64,000 bases of DNA from Stakelama sediminis (GTDB lineage: Bacteria; Pseudomonadota; Alphaproteobacteria; Sphingomonadales; Sphingomonadaceae), in assembly GCF_014199335.1 (NCBI RefSeq), contig NZ_JACIJI010000003.1, positions 248,001 to 312,000 of the forward strand. Direction: 5' to 3'. Positions within the stretch are counted from its first letter, which is position 1. Each line of letters opens with the position of its first letter. A program made the translations under genes and the position numbers. The notes under the pieces were generated by a model. That model searched no databases. It was not told the origin of the DNA and was given only the letters and a program-made list of their open reading frames with translations. This document shows positions 1-9,577 of this stretch, in pieces.

Positions 1-333
1 GTCCAGACGATGCATGAACGCAAGGCGCGTTTTACCGATCTGTCGGACGGGTTCCTGACCCTGCCCGGCGGCACCGGCACAATGGATGAATTGTGGGAAG
101 CGATGAGCTGGGCCCAGCTTGGCTATCACACCGATCCGGTCGGGCTGCTGAACGTCGCGGGCTATTACGATCATCTGATCGCCTTCACCGCGAAGATGGG
201 AGAGGTCGGCTTTTTGCGCCCACAGCATCAGGGACTGCTGATCGTCGACGATACGCTTGACGGGTTGCTGGCAAAGATGGACGCGCATGTCCCTGCCCCG
301 TCGATCGTGCAGATGGACCGCGCCGATCTGTGA
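1..333 (+). CDS. LOG-family (TIGR00730) Rossmann-fold protein, C-terminal part
   Basis: The reading frame is open from the first base, so the N-terminus lies outside the window; an internal ATG at 10 is not a credible start. The visible 110 residues carry the PGGTGTMDE signature (family PGGxGTxxE) that forms the nucleotide-binding site of LOG / 'lysine decarboxylase-like' proteins, followed by the usual QLGYHTDPVGLLN and YYDHLI segments. Characterised members release free cytokinin bases or hydrolyse nucleoside monophosphates; the substrate here is unknown. The stop overlaps the GTG start of the phytoene synthase gene by 4 bases, so the two are probably translationally coupled. Confidence 0.88.
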   Translation, partial: VQTMHERKARFTDLSDGFLTLPGGTGTMDELWEAMSWAQLGYHTDPVGLLNVAGYYDHLIAFTAKMGEVGFLRPQHQGLLIVDDTLDGLLAKMDAHVPAPSIVQMDRADL

Positions 334-1286
334 GCGGATCGAGCGCGTATCCCTCTCGCGCCGCCATCGTCGCCACCGCCGGGGGGACCATCGCGCGGGG
401 GTCGAAAAGCTTTGCCGCCGCCAGCCGGTTGTTCGATCGCACGACGCGTGAGCGGGCTTGGCTGCTCTATGCCTGGTGCCGGGCATGCGATGACATCGCG
501 GACGGGCAGACGCTGGGGCACGATATGCGCGGCGTCGAAGACGGCGCGGCGCGACTGGAGCTCATCCGCACCGCCACCCAACAGGCACTGGCTGGAAAGG
601 TGGTGGGCGATCCCAGTTTCGATGCACTGCGGATCGTCGCGGCGGAAACCGCCCTGCCACATCGCTTTGTCCGGGATCTGGTCGAGGGCTTTGCGCTCGA
701 CGCGCGCGACTGGCGACCGCGCAGTGAGGACGATTTGCTGACCTATTGCTATCATGTCGCGGGCGCGGTCGGGTGCATGATGGCGGTGGTGATGGGCGTC
801 GATCCGGCGGATGAAGAGACGCTCGATCGTGCCTGCGATCTGGGACTGGCGTTTCAACTCGCCAATATCGCGCGCGATATCGAGGAGGATGACCGCGCCG
901 GGCGTTGCTATCTGCCGGTCGAATGGCTGGTCGAAATGGATATTGCGCCGGGGCAGCATATGAAGCCCTGGCACCGGTCGCGGGTGACGGTGCTTGCCCG
1001 ACGACTGGCCGCGATGGCGCAGGAATATGCCGACAGCGCGAAAGCCGGGGTGGCGAAACTTCCGTTTCGATCGGCCTGGGCAGTGCTGGCGGCGGCGGAC
1101 ATTTACGGGGGCATTGCACGCAAGGTCGCAGCGGCCGGCGATCACGCCTGGGATCACCGCGTCAGGACATCATCGCTTGAAAAATTGCGTGCGATTGCAG
1201 GGGCATTCTCCAATGCGCGCCATCGAGAGAAATTTGCCGCCCTGCCGGAGCGCTCCGACGCGCTTTGGCAACGGCCGCGATCCTGA
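330..1286 (+). CDS. crtB: phytoene/squalene synthase family protein
   Basis: A 318-residue trans-isoprenyl diphosphate synthase (head-to-head). It has both Asp-rich Mg-diphosphate motifs: DDIAD at residues 54-58 and NIARDIEEDD at 179-188, plus YHVAGAVG at 141-148. CrtB condenses two geranylgeranyl diphosphates to phytoene, the first committed step to carotenoids, which fits the yellow pigments typical of sphingomonads. The start is a GTG overlapping the preceding stop (GTGA). No other carotenoid genes are adjacent here. A squalene/hydrosqualene (HpnC/D) role cannot be excluded from motifs alone, but the N-terminal RGSKSFAAASRLF stretch and overall length suit CrtB. Confidence 0.88.
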   Translation: MSGSSAYPSRAAIVATAGGTIARGSKSFAAASRLFDRTTRERAWLLYAWCRACDDIADGQTLGHDMRGVEDGAARLELIRTATQQALAGKVVGDPSFDALRIVAAETALPHRFVRDLVEGFALDARDWRPRSEDDLLTYCYHVAGAVGCMMAVVMGVDPADEETLDRACDLGLAFQLANIARDIEEDDRAGRCYLPVEWLVEMDIAPGQHMKPWHRSRVTVLARRLAAMAQEYADSAKAGVAKLPFRSAWAVLAAADIYGGIARKVAAAGDHAWDHRVRTSSLEKLRAIAGAFSNARHREKFAALPERSDALWQRPRS

Positions 1287-1313
1287 TACGCGACAAAAAA
1301 CCGGACCTTCTGC

Positions 1314-1547
1314 TCAGCCTTCCTGATTCTTGTGCGCCTGACGCCCGGCCCAGCCCGGCGATTTGCGCTGGCAACTTGCCTGAATGATCGGATAGTTGAT
1401 GTCGCTGTTGCGCCACAACGCATTGTCGAGCGCCGCCTGACACGCAGCAGCGGTAGGATAGCGCGCCTGTTCCATCCGCACCTGACGGCACATCGTCCCG
1501 TCATCGGTACACCCCATCAGGGCGATGATATAGGTTAGCGGTTCCAT
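1314..1547 (-). CDS. small cysteine-containing hypothetical protein
   Basis: A 77-residue protein beginning MEPLTYIIALMGC, preceded by a GGAGA ribosome-binding site 7 bases upstream, which favours this ATG over the in-frame ATG nine codons earlier. It has a short hydrophobic N-terminus and cysteines in pairs (GCTDDGTMCRQ and AAACQAAL ... QASCQ), suggesting a secreted or periplasmic protein with disulfides. It lies convergent to the phytoene synthase gene. I do not recognise a family. Confidence 0.6.
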   Translation of the reverse strand: MEPLTYIIALMGCTDDGTMCRQVRMEQARYPTAAACQAALDNALWRNSDINYPIIQASCQRKSPGWAGRQAHKNQEG

Positions 1548-1658
1548 GAACGTGTCTCCCTTTGCCGCTAACAAAGCGTAACCACCTCAATGGGTTCCGA
1601 CCTCGGATGACCGGCTGCATTGCAACCGGGAGGGTCAGACGCCAGATGGGGCGGTACA

Positions 1659-3476
1659 ATGCCCCCTGAAACCAGCATCCCCGAAACCGTCGAGCGCCCT
1701 TTATGGGCAACGCTGCGCCGCTTCCTTCCCTATCTCTGGCCACAGGGAGAAGGCGGGCTGAAGGCGCGCATCCTCGGTGCGATGGTGCTGGTGGTGCTAT
1801 CGAAACTGGTGCAGGTCTATGGCGCGCCCTTCGCCTTGCAGGGCGCGGTCGATCATATGGCTGCGGGCGACCGTGCCGCGACCACGCTCGTCCTGCTGCT
1901 GGTGATCGGCTATGCCGCTTCACGCTTCGGCACGATCCTGTTCAACAATCTGCGCAATGTGGTGTTCGAACGCGTCGGACAGGAATCAACGCGCAGGCTG
2001 GCCGCGAATGTCTTTCGCCATCTGCACCAGCTTTCGCTGCGCTTTCACCTCGAAAGACGCACCGGCGCGGTAACGCGAGTGGTCGAGCGTGGCACCAAGA
2101 GTATCGACACGATGCTCTATTTCCTGCTGTTCAACATCGCCCCGACGATCCTGGAACTGGTGCTGGTGATCGGCATTTTCTGGACGCGCTTCGGATTGTG
2201 GCTGGTCGCGGCGACGCTGGTGATGGTCGTCGCCTATGTCGCCGTCACCCGCTGGATCACCGACTGGCGCACAGCACTGCGCAACCGCATGAACGACCTC
2301 GACACCGGGGCTGTCGCCCATGCCGTCGATTCGCTGCTGAACTTTGAAACGGTCAAATATTTCAACGCAGAAGCGCGTGAATCCGAACGCTATGACCGCG
2401 CGGTCGATGCCTATGCCAAAGCTGCGGTGAAGAGCGAGAACAGCCTCGCCTGGCTCAATATTGCGCAGGCGCTGATCACCAACGGGATGATGGGCGTCGG
2501 CATGGGGATCGTCGTATATGGCTGGTCGGGCGGTCGCTTTTCGCCCGGTGACGTGGTGCTGGTATCGACGCTGCTGTCGCAATTGTTCCGGCCGCTCGAT
2601 CTGCTCGGCATGGTCTATCGCACCATCCGGCAGGGCGTCATCGATATGGGCGCGATGTTCGACCTGATCGATACACCGGCTGAGATTGTCGATATGCCCG
2701 ACGCATCCGCGCTGCATATAAGCGACGGCCATGTCCGGTTTGAGAATGTGCGCTTCGGCTATGATGCCGACCGCGCGATCCTGAAGGGTATCGACCTTGA
2801 CGTGCCTGCCGGATCGACGCTGGCCGTGGTCGGACCATCGGGCGCGGGCAAATCGACGCTGGCACGGCTGCTGTTCCGCTTCTACGACCCCACCGGCGGA
2901 CGAATCACTATCGACGGACAGGGTATCGCGCAGGTCACGCAACAGTCGCTGCGCGCGGGGATCGGCATCGTGCCGCAGGATACGGTGCTGTTCAACGACA
3001 CCATCGGCTATAACATCGCGTACGGCCGCGCCGATGCGACTGACGCAGAGGTGCAGGCGGCAGCGCGCGGAGCGGCGATCGCCGGGTTTATCGACCAGCT
3101 TCCCGACGGCTATGCCACCCGCGTCGGCGAACGCGGGCTGAAACTGTCGGGTGGAGAAAAGCAGCGCGTGGCGATTGCCCGCACGCTGTTGAAAGACCCG
3201 CCGATCCTGATCCTCGACGAAGCGACCAGCGCACTCGACAGTCGCACCGAGGCGGAAATTCAAACCACGTTGCAGGCGATCGAACGCGGTCGGACGACGA
3301 TCGTTATCGCCCATCGCCTGTCGACCATCGTCCATGCCGATCAGATCGTCGTACTGGACGCCGGACGCGTCGCCGAACGCGGTACCCATGCCGGGCTGCT
3401 GGCAAAGGGCGGCCTCTATGCCGAAATGTGGGCGCGGCAACAGGCGGAACGCGAACGGGCCGAAGCCGCCGAATAA
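1659..3476 (+). CDS. ATM1-type heavy-metal / glutathione-conjugate ABC exporter
   Basis: A 605-residue half-transporter: six hydrophobic segments (about residues 30-320), then an ATP-binding domain with Walker A GPSGAGKST near 392, signature LSGGEKQR near 496 and Walker B ILILDEAT near 516. The membrane part contains FHLERRTGAVTRVVERG and FNAEARE, characteristic of the ATM1/ABCB7 group that exports glutathione-linked sulfur or metal species. The Novosphingobium homologue NaAtm1 is structurally known (established). I chose the ATG opening MPPETSIPETVERPLW because the thirteen codons before it look non-coding. It is monocistronic. Confidence 0.9.
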   Translation: MPPETSIPETVERPLWATLRRFLPYLWPQGEGGLKARILGAMVLVVLSKLVQVYGAPFALQGAVDHMAAGDRAATTLVLLLVIGYAASRFGTILFNNLRNVVFERVGQESTRRLAANVFRHLHQLSLRFHLERRTGAVTRVVERGTKSIDTMLYFLLFNIAPTILELVLVIGIFWTRFGLWLVAATLVMVVAYVAVTRWITDWRTALRNRMNDLDTGAVAHAVDSLLNFETVKYFNAEARESERYDRAVDAYAKAAVKSENSLAWLNIAQALITNGMMGVGMGIVVYGWSGGRFSPGDVVLVSTLLSQLFRPLDLLGMVYRTIRQGVIDMGAMFDLIDTPAEIVDMPDASALHISDGHVRFENVRFGYDADRAILKGIDLDVPAGSTLAVVGPSGAGKSTLARLLFRFYDPTGGRITIDGQGIAQVTQQSLRAGIGIVPQDTVLFNDTIGYNIAYGRADATDAEVQAAARGAAIAGFIDQLPDGYATRVGERGLKLSGGEKQRVAIARTLLKDPPILILDEATSALDSRTEAEIQTTLQAIERGRTTIVIAHRLSTIVHADQIVVLDAGRVAERGTHAGLLAKGGLYAEMWARQQAERERAEAAE

Positions 3477-3491
3477 GCCTTCCGTTCGCTC

Positions 3492-3776
3492 TCAACCGCG
3501 TTTCAGCATTCCCTGATATTCGGGATGCCGGTCGATGAAGCGGGCGACGAACGGACATTGCGCGATCACCCGCAGTCCCTCATCGCGCACCTGATCGAGT
3601 GATGCGCGGATCAGCTTCGTACCGACACCGCGTCCTTCCAGCGCCGCAGGGACATGGGTGTGCGTAAAAACAATCGTATCGCCTTCGCGCTGATAGGCGG
3701 CAATGGCACGCTTGCCGCCAACCTCCAGTTCGAACTCCTGCTCTGCGCGATTGTCGTACACGGTGGGGGCAGCCAT
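3492..3776 (-). CDS. short GNAT-fold N-acetyltransferase (YjdJ-like)
   Basis: A 94-residue minimal acetyltransferase. It starts MAAPTVYDN with an AGGAG site five bases upstream, which decides against two upstream ATGs. The segment VPAALEGRGVGTKLI is the acetyl-CoA pyrophosphate-binding loop (RGxGxxL type), and the end (QCPFVARFIDRHPEY) matches small stand-alone members that have only the core fold. The substrate is unknown. It is convergent with the ABC exporter and divergent from the M3 peptidase. Confidence 0.85.
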   Translation of the reverse strand: MAAPTVYDNRAEQEFELEVGGKRAIAAYQREGDTIVFTHTHVPAALEGRGVGTKLIRASLDQVRDEGLRVIAQCPFVARFIDRHPEYQGMLKRG

Positions 3777-3933
3777 TCGGACTCCTGAAAAATCGTTCAT
3801 CGGGGATTCAGCTAACAGACAGCTTCGAGATGCCATATGGGCATCATGTCTTGCCTGCGCGAGGGGGAGACGGCTCGACCGGAGGCGTCCGATTGCCTAG
3901 GACAGGATTATACAGATTTCAGAAGGATACCGA

Positions 3934-6105
3934 ATGCCTGCAAAATTGTTGTTCGCCACCGCGGCACTTGCGCTTACCACCAGTGCTATGACGCCGATGA
4001 CCGCAGCCAGTGCCCAGACGCAGGCACATGTCAATCCGCTGATGACGCAAAGCCCGCTGCCGTTCCACGCGCCGCAGTTCGACAAGATCAAGGATAGCGA
4101 TTACCTGCCCGCCATTCAGAAGGGCATGGCCGAACATCTCGCAGAAATTCAGAAGATCGCTAATAATCCTGCTGCGCCGACCTTCGACAATACGCTGGTC
4201 GCGATGGAAAAATCGGGTCAGTTGCTCAATCGCGCGACCAACATTTTCTTCAACATCGTGTCCGCCAACAGCGACCCGGCGCTGCTGAAGGTCCAGTCGA
4301 CCGTCGCGCCCGAACTGGCCGCGCATTCGGACGCCATCTATCTCAATCCGAAGCTGTTCAAGCGCGTCGAGACGCTGTGGAACAAGCGTGCCTCACTGGG
4401 CCTGAATCAGGAACAGTCGATGCTGCTGAAGGTCTATCACCAGCAGTTCATCCATGCCGGTGCGCAGCTTTCGAATGCCGACAAGGCAAAGATGCGCACG
4501 ATCAACAAGGAATTATCGACGCTGCAGACCGCATTCCAGCAGAAGTTGCTGGCGGGCACCAAAGACGGCGCACTGGTCGTGTCGGACAAGGCGAAACTCG
4601 ACGGGCTGAGCGATGCGCAGATCGCGGCTGCCGCACAGGCCGCGAAGGATCGCGGCATGCCCGGCAAATGGGTGCTGCCGCTGCAGAACACCACGCAGCA
4701 GCCCGACCTGCAGTCGCTGAACGACCGGGCGACGCGGGAAGCGCTGTTCAACGCAAGCTGGACGCGCACCGAAAAGGGTGATGCCAATGATACCCGCGAC
4801 ACGATCGCGACGATCGCGAAGCTGCGCGCAGAAAAAGCGGCGCTGCTCGGCTTCCCCAACTATTCGGCCTATGTCCTTGACGACCAGATGGCCAAGACGC
4901 CGCAGGCGGTCGAGCAGTTCATGGCCAAGCTGGTACCCGCCACCGCGGCCGAGGAACGCCGTGAAGCCGCCGTCATCCAGCAGCAGATCAAGGCAGACGG
5001 TAAGGATTTCCAGCTCAAGCCCTGGGACTGGGAAAAATATGCCGAACAGGTGCGCAAGGCAAAGTACGACCTCGATGAAAATCAGGTGAAGCCCTATTTC
5101 GAAATCCACAAGGTGCTTGAAGACGGTGTCTTCTATGCCGCACATCAGCTGTATGGCCTGACCTTCAAGAAGCGCACCGACCTGCCGACCTGGAACCCCG
5201 ATGTCATGGTCTATACCGTCTATGACAAGGACGGGTCGGAACTGGGCCTGATGTATTTCGACTATTGGAAACGCGACAACAAATCGGGCGGCGCGTGGAT
5301 GTCGAACTTTGTCGAGCAGTCGCACCTGCTGAACAAGAAGCCGGTCATCTATAACGTCGGCAATTTCACCAAACCGGCGCCGGGCCAGCCTGCGCTGATC
5401 AGCTTCGACGATGTGACCACGATGTTCCATGAATTCGGCCATGCGCTGCACGGCCTGTTTGCGGATCAGGAATATCCTACCCTGTCGGGCACCAATGTCG
5501 CGCGGGACTTCGTGGAATTTCCGTCGCAGTTCAACGAGCACTGGGCACTCAATCCGAAGGTGCTCGCCCATTATGCGGTGAACTACAAGACGGGTGAGCC
5601 GATGCCGCAGGCACTGGTCGACAAGATCAAGAAGGCGGCGAAGTTCAATCAAGGCTATGCGCTGGGTGAATTGCTCGCCGCGGCACAGCTCGACATGAAA
5701 TGGCATTCGCTGCCCGCCAGCGCACCGAAGCAGAATGTCGACCAGTTCGAAGCCAAAGCCCTTTCGGAAATGGGCCTCGATATCAAGGACGTGCCACCGC
5801 GCTATCGCTCCAGCTATTTCCTGCATATCTGGGCGAACGGCTATGCGTCGGGCTATTATGCTTATCTGTGGACGGAGATGCTGGACGACGACGCCTATAG
5901 CTGGTTCCAGCAGCATGGCGGCCTGACCCGCGCCAATGGTCAGCGCTTCCGCGACCTGATCCTGTCGCGCGGCCATACCGAAGATTATGCGCCGATGTTC
6001 CGTTCCTTCTACGGCAAGGACCCGGATATCGGGCCAATGCTGAAGGATCGCGGACTGGAACCTGCGCCGCAGGACGTCTCCGACAGCCCGCCCGCAGGTA
6101 AGTAA
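3934..6105 (+). CDS. dcp: M3-family peptidyl-dipeptidase, exported
   Basis: A 723-residue zinc metallopeptidase. The N-terminus has a signal peptide (MPAKLLFATAALALTTSAM..., cleavage near ASAQT), so it acts in the periplasm. The HExxH site is HEFGHALH with the first His at residue 499; the third zinc ligand is likely the Glu in FVEFPSQFNEHW near residue 528. Length and layout match Dcp / oligopeptidase A-type enzymes, which remove C-terminal dipeptides. It is followed by a GC-rich terminator and looks monocistronic. Confidence 0.92.
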   Translation: MPAKLLFATAALALTTSAMTPMTAASAQTQAHVNPLMTQSPLPFHAPQFDKIKDSDYLPAIQKGMAEHLAEIQKIANNPAAPTFDNTLVAMEKSGQLLNRATNIFFNIVSANSDPALLKVQSTVAPELAAHSDAIYLNPKLFKRVETLWNKRASLGLNQEQSMLLKVYHQQFIHAGAQLSNADKAKMRTINKELSTLQTAFQQKLLAGTKDGALVVSDKAKLDGLSDAQIAAAAQAAKDRGMPGKWVLPLQNTTQQPDLQSLNDRATREALFNASWTRTEKGDANDTRDTIATIAKLRAEKAALLGFPNYSAYVLDDQMAKTPQAVEQFMAKLVPATAAEERREAAVIQQQIKADGKDFQLKPWDWEKYAEQVRKAKYDLDENQVKPYFEIHKVLEDGVFYAAHQLYGLTFKKRTDLPTWNPDVMVYTVYDKDGSELGLMYFDYWKRDNKSGGAWMSNFVEQSHLLNKKPVIYNVGNFTKPAPGQPALISFDDVTTMFHEFGHALHGLFADQEYPTLSGTNVARDFVEFPSQFNEHWALNPKVLAHYAVNYKTGEPMPQALVDKIKKAAKFNQGYALGELLAAAQLDMKWHSLPASAPKQNVDQFEAKALSEMGLDIKDVPPRYRSSYFLHIWANGYASGYYAYLWTEMLDDDAYSWFQQHGGLTRANGQRFRDLILSRGHTEDYAPMFRSFYGKDPDIGPMLKDRGLEPAPQDVSDSPPAGK

Positions 6106-6133
6106 AACACCTCCTCGGTAAACGGGCAACATG

Positions 6134-6167
6134 GGGCGGGCGTGCCGAGGGGCGGGCCCGCCCTTTT
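6134..6167 (+). terminator. rho-independent terminator after the M3 peptidase gene
   Basis: GGGCGGG (6134-6140) pairs with CCCGCCC (6157-6163) and is followed by TTTT. It lies 28 bases after the peptidase stop and before recQ. Confidence 0.65.
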
Positions 6168-6224
6168 CATATCCGGCCGCCATCCCCTCGACTTTGCCGC
6201 GCCCAGCGCGCTAGGGGAGGCGGC

Positions 6225-7991
6225 ATGACCGCCGATCCGATCGACATTCTTCGCACCACCTTTGGATTTTCCGGCTTTCGCGGCGTGCAGCAACAGGTGG
6301 TGGACCGGGTGCTGGCCGGGCAGCATACGCTGGCGGTGATGCCCACCGGGGCGGGAAAATCGCTGACCTATCAATTGCCCGCCGTCGCGATGCCGGGAAC
6401 GTGTATCGTCATCTCGCCGCTGATCGCGCTGATGCACGATCAGTTGCGCGCGGCAGAGGCGGTCGGCATCCGCGCCGCGACGCTGACCTCTGTCGACGAC
6501 AATCGCGCGGGAACCATCGCGCGGTTTCGCAACGGCGAACTCGACCTGCTCTATGTAGCGCCCGAACGCGCATCGAGCGGCTATTTTCGCGATATGCTGG
6601 GACAGGCACGACTGGCGCTGTTTGCGATCGACGAAGCGCATTGCGTGTCCGAATGGGGCCATGATTTTCGCCCCGATTACCGGCTGCTCCGCCCCCTGCT
6701 CGACAGCTTCCCGAACGTCCCCCGTCTGGCGCTGACCGCCACCGCCGATGCACATACCCGCGCCGATATTCTCGAACAGCTCGGCATCGCACCCGACGGG
6801 CTGATCGTCGCAGGCTTCGACCGGCCCAATATCCGCTACGCCATCTCTCCGCGCGATAACGTCACGCGCCAGTTGCAGGCGCTGCTCGACGAACAGCCGG
6901 GACCGGGCATCGTCTATGCGCCCACCCGCAATGCGGTGGAGCGTCTCGCGGAGAAACTGGGCGATGGCGGTCGTCCGGTACGCGCCTATCATGCCGGGTT
7001 GCCGCCCCAGGTTCGCGCGCAGAACCAGGCCGATTTCGTCGCGTCCGAAGACATGGTGATGGTCGCCACCGTCGCCTTCGGCATGGGTATCGACAAGCCC
7101 GATGTCCGCTTCGTCGCCCATGCCGGCATCCCCAAGTCGATCGAGGGCTATTATCAGGAAACGGGGCGCGCGGGCCGCGACGGAGATCCGGCGGTCGCGC
7201 ATCTGTTCTGGGGTGCCGACGATTTCGCCCGTGCCCGCCAGCGCATCCATGAGGTTGAACCAGCGCGTCAGTCGGGTGAGCGGGCGCGGCTGACGGCGCT
7301 CGGCGCGCTGGTCGAAACAGCAGGATGCAGACGCGCGATCCTGCTGCGGCATTTCGGTGAGCATCCGCCCGAACGCTGCGGCAATTGCGACAATTGCCTG
7401 ACCCCGCCCAAGGCGGTCGATGCCAGCGTGACCGCGCAGAAATATCTCTCCGCGGTGTTCCGTACCGGCCAGATGTTCGGCACCGGCTATGTCGAAAGCG
7501 TGTTGGTCGGAAAATCGAGCGAGCGCAGCCTGACCAACGGACACGAAAATCTCTCGGTCTGGGGCATTGTCGAGGGCGAAGAGGAGGCGCTGCTCAAACC
7601 CGTGTCACGCGCGTTGCTGTTGCGGGATGCGTTGCGGACCAATCCGCATGGCGGGCTGGAATTCGGTCCCGCCGCGCGGGCCATCCTGAAAGGAGAGGCG
7701 GAGGTCGCACTGGTCCTGCCGCCCAAACGCCAACGCCGCGGACGTGGTGCGAACAAGGCGTCCAACCCGGTCGGCAATCCGCTGTTCGAGGCGCTGCGCA
7801 ACCGGCGCCGGGAAATCGCGCAGGAAACCGGCCTGCCCCCCTATGTCATCTTTCACGATTCGGTGCTGCGCGACATGGCGCTGACCCGCCCGGAAACACT
7901 GTCGGCCATGGGCGAAATTTCGGGCATTGGCGCGAAGAAGCTGGAAGCCTATGGTCCGGCCTTTCTCGATGTGATCCGGGAGGCGGCATGA
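6225..7991 (+). CDS. recQ: ATP-dependent DNA helicase RecQ
   Basis: A 588-residue superfamily 2 helicase, 3'-5', used in recombination and fork repair. Walker A MPTGAGKS is at residues 39-46 and the DEAH box at 136-139. The aromatic-rich loop (CVSEWGHDFRPDY) follows directly. The arginine-finger motif QETGRAGRDG, a cysteine zinc cluster (RCGNCDNC near 385), a winged-helix RQC region and a C-terminal HRDC domain (from about 525) complete the canonical layout. Its stop overlaps the next ATG (ATGA). Confidence 0.95.
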   Translation: MTADPIDILRTTFGFSGFRGVQQQVVDRVLAGQHTLAVMPTGAGKSLTYQLPAVAMPGTCIVISPLIALMHDQLRAAEAVGIRAATLTSVDDNRAGTIARFRNGELDLLYVAPERASSGYFRDMLGQARLALFAIDEAHCVSEWGHDFRPDYRLLRPLLDSFPNVPRLALTATADAHTRADILEQLGIAPDGLIVAGFDRPNIRYAISPRDNVTRQLQALLDEQPGPGIVYAPTRNAVERLAEKLGDGGRPVRAYHAGLPPQVRAQNQADFVASEDMVMVATVAFGMGIDKPDVRFVAHAGIPKSIEGYYQETGRAGRDGDPAVAHLFWGADDFARARQRIHEVEPARQSGERARLTALGALVETAGCRRAILLRHFGEHPPERCGNCDNCLTPPKAVDASVTAQKYLSAVFRTGQMFGTGYVESVLVGKSSERSLTNGHENLSVWGIVEGEEEALLKPVSRALLLRDALRTNPHGGLEFGPAARAILKGEAEVALVLPPKRQRRGRGANKASNPVGNPLFEALRNRRREIAQETGLPPYVIFHDSVLRDMALTRPETLSAMGEISGIGAKKLEAYGPAFLDVIREAA

Positions 7992-8416
7992 CGCGCAAAC
8001 TCAACGACCAGATTTCGGTTTCGCCGCAAATCACACCTGCCCAGGTGACCGAACTGGCGCAGGCCGGTTTCACCGCGATCATCAACAACCGACCCGATGA
8101 TGAAGAACCTGCGCAACCTGCGGGCGATGAGATTCGCACCGTCGCCGAGACGCTGGGCCTGACCTACACCGCGATCCCCGTCACCCATTCCGGTTTTTCG
8201 ATGCCGCAGGTCGAGGCGATGTGCGCCGCCCTCGCCGCCGCCGAAGGGCCGGTACTGGCCTATTGCCGGTCGGGAACACGTTCGGCGCATCTCTGGGCAC
8301 TGGCGGAAGCAAAAACGGGCGGCGAGCCGGAGGCGATCATCGCCAGCGGCGCCGATGCCGGATATGATCTTTCGGGCATTCGTCCTCTGCTCGACCAGCT
8401 CCGGCCTGCGGAATAA
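7988..8416 (+). CDS. TIGR01244 / DUF442 phosphatase-like sulfurtransferase
   Basis: A 142-residue protein starting MTRKLNDQISVSPQITPAQV and containing the active-site loop CRSGTRSAHLW (C-x4-R, rhodanese-like spacing rather than the C-x5-R of tyrosine phosphatases). This is the domain also found fused in Blh-type beta-lactamase-like proteins, where it is linked to sulfide/persulfide metabolism (family knowledge). It overlaps recQ by 4 bases and its stop overlaps the next ATG by one base, so recQ and the two small genes probably form one transcription unit. Confidence 0.85.
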   Translation: MTRKLNDQISVSPQITPAQVTELAQAGFTAIINNRPDDEEPAQPAGDEIRTVAETLGLTYTAIPVTHSGFSMPQVEAMCAALAAAEGPVLAYCRSGTRSAHLWALAEAKTGGEPEAIIASGADAGYDLSGIRPLLDQLRPAE

Positions 8417-8685
8417 TGAACTGGCTGGTGCTGTGCGGATCGGTGGTGGCGATCCTGGCACTGGCCGGAACCGCGAAGCTGCTTGGGCTGGGCGCATGGA
8501 CACTCGACGAAGGCACGGCGAGACAGGTCGCGGCCGATACCCTGCCCGACTTTGAACCATCTAGCGTTGTCATCGCCGAAGACGGCGCATCCGCGACCGT
8601 GCGCAGCATAGACGGTCGCACGGCATCGGTACATCGGCACGGCGCCCATGCCGTCGCACGGGAACTTGGCCAAGCAGGAACATAA
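8416..8685 (+). CDS. small membrane-anchored hypothetical protein
   Basis: An 89-residue protein with one N-terminal hydrophobic helix (about residues 3-24) and a soluble tail. Its ATG shares a base with the upstream stop (TAATG), indicating translational coupling to the TIGR01244 gene. No motif is recognised. The position suggests it may tether or assist the preceding enzyme, which is inference only. Confidence 0.7.
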   Translation: MNWLVLCGSVVAILALAGTAKLLGLGAWTLDEGTARQVAADTLPDFEPSSVVIAEDGASATVRSIDGRTASVHRHGAHAVARELGQAGT

Positions 8686-8726
8686 CGCGGCTTCGCGCGG
8701 GGCTGACCTTAGGTTAGCCTGACACC

Positions 8727-9521
8727 ATGCATAACGCTCCTTCCATCCGAGTCGGGATCGGCGGCTGGACCTTTCCGCCGTGGCGCGGCACGTTTTACCC
8801 CGACAAGCTGGTGCAGAAGCGCGAGCTGGAATATGCTTCGCGTGCGGTGACGGCGATTGAGATCAACGCCACCTATCACCGCCTGCAAAAACCGGAGAGT
8901 TTCGCCAACTGGGCACAAGTCGTCCCGGACGACTTTGTCTTTGCGGTGAAGGCATCGCGCTATGTCACCAACCGCAGGATACTGGCCGAAGCCGGTGAAT
9001 CGATCGAGAAGTTCCTCGATCAGGGGCTCGTCGAGCTGGGGCCGAAGCTCGGCCCGATCCTCTGGCAATTCATAGCGACCAAGAAATTCGACCCGGAAGA
9101 TTTCGGCGCATTCCTGAACCTGCTTCCCGCCAAATTGGAGGGATTGCCGCTGCGCCATGCCGTACAGGTGCGGCACGACAGCTTCCACCATGCCGATTTC
9201 GTGGCGCTTTGTCGCAAGGCGGGTGTGGCGATCGTCTATGCCGACTCCGCCGACTATCCTGCGATTGCCGATGTCAGCAGCGACTTCACCTATGCGCGGC
9301 TGGAAAATGCGCAAGAGACAGAAGCTACCGGTTATTCGCCCGACGCGCTCGACCGCTGGGGGCAAATCGCAAAAGCCTGGACGGCGGGGGAAACGCCGGA
9401 CGGTCTGCCGACTTTCGCCGAACCAGCCGATAAACGACCGCGCGATACATTTGTGTTCATGATCAACGGCGCAAAAATCCGTGCCCCCGCCGCGGCACAA
9501 GCGCTGTTGCAACGACTGTAG
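8727..9521 (+). CDS. DUF72 domain-containing protein
   Basis: A 264-residue TIM-barrel-like protein of the DUF72 (YecE) family. It is recognised by VGIGGWTFPPWRGTFYP at the N-terminus, EINATYHRLQKPESFANW, FVFAVKASRYVTNRR and the late FVFMINGAKIRAPAAAQAL. The biochemical function of the family is not established. It stands alone between short intergenic spaces. Confidence 0.9.
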   Translation: MHNAPSIRVGIGGWTFPPWRGTFYPDKLVQKRELEYASRAVTAIEINATYHRLQKPESFANWAQVVPDDFVFAVKASRYVTNRRILAEAGESIEKFLDQGLVELGPKLGPILWQFIATKKFDPEDFGAFLNLLPAKLEGLPLRHAVQVRHDSFHHADFVALCRKAGVAIVYADSADYPAIADVSSDFTYARLENAQETEATGYSPDALDRWGQIAKAWTAGETPDGLPTFAEPADKRPRDTFVFMINGAKIRAPAAAQALLQRL

Positions 9522-9577
9522 CGGAGCAGGCCATGTGCCATCTGGTGCAGTTGTTGACATTGATGTAAGCTGATCAG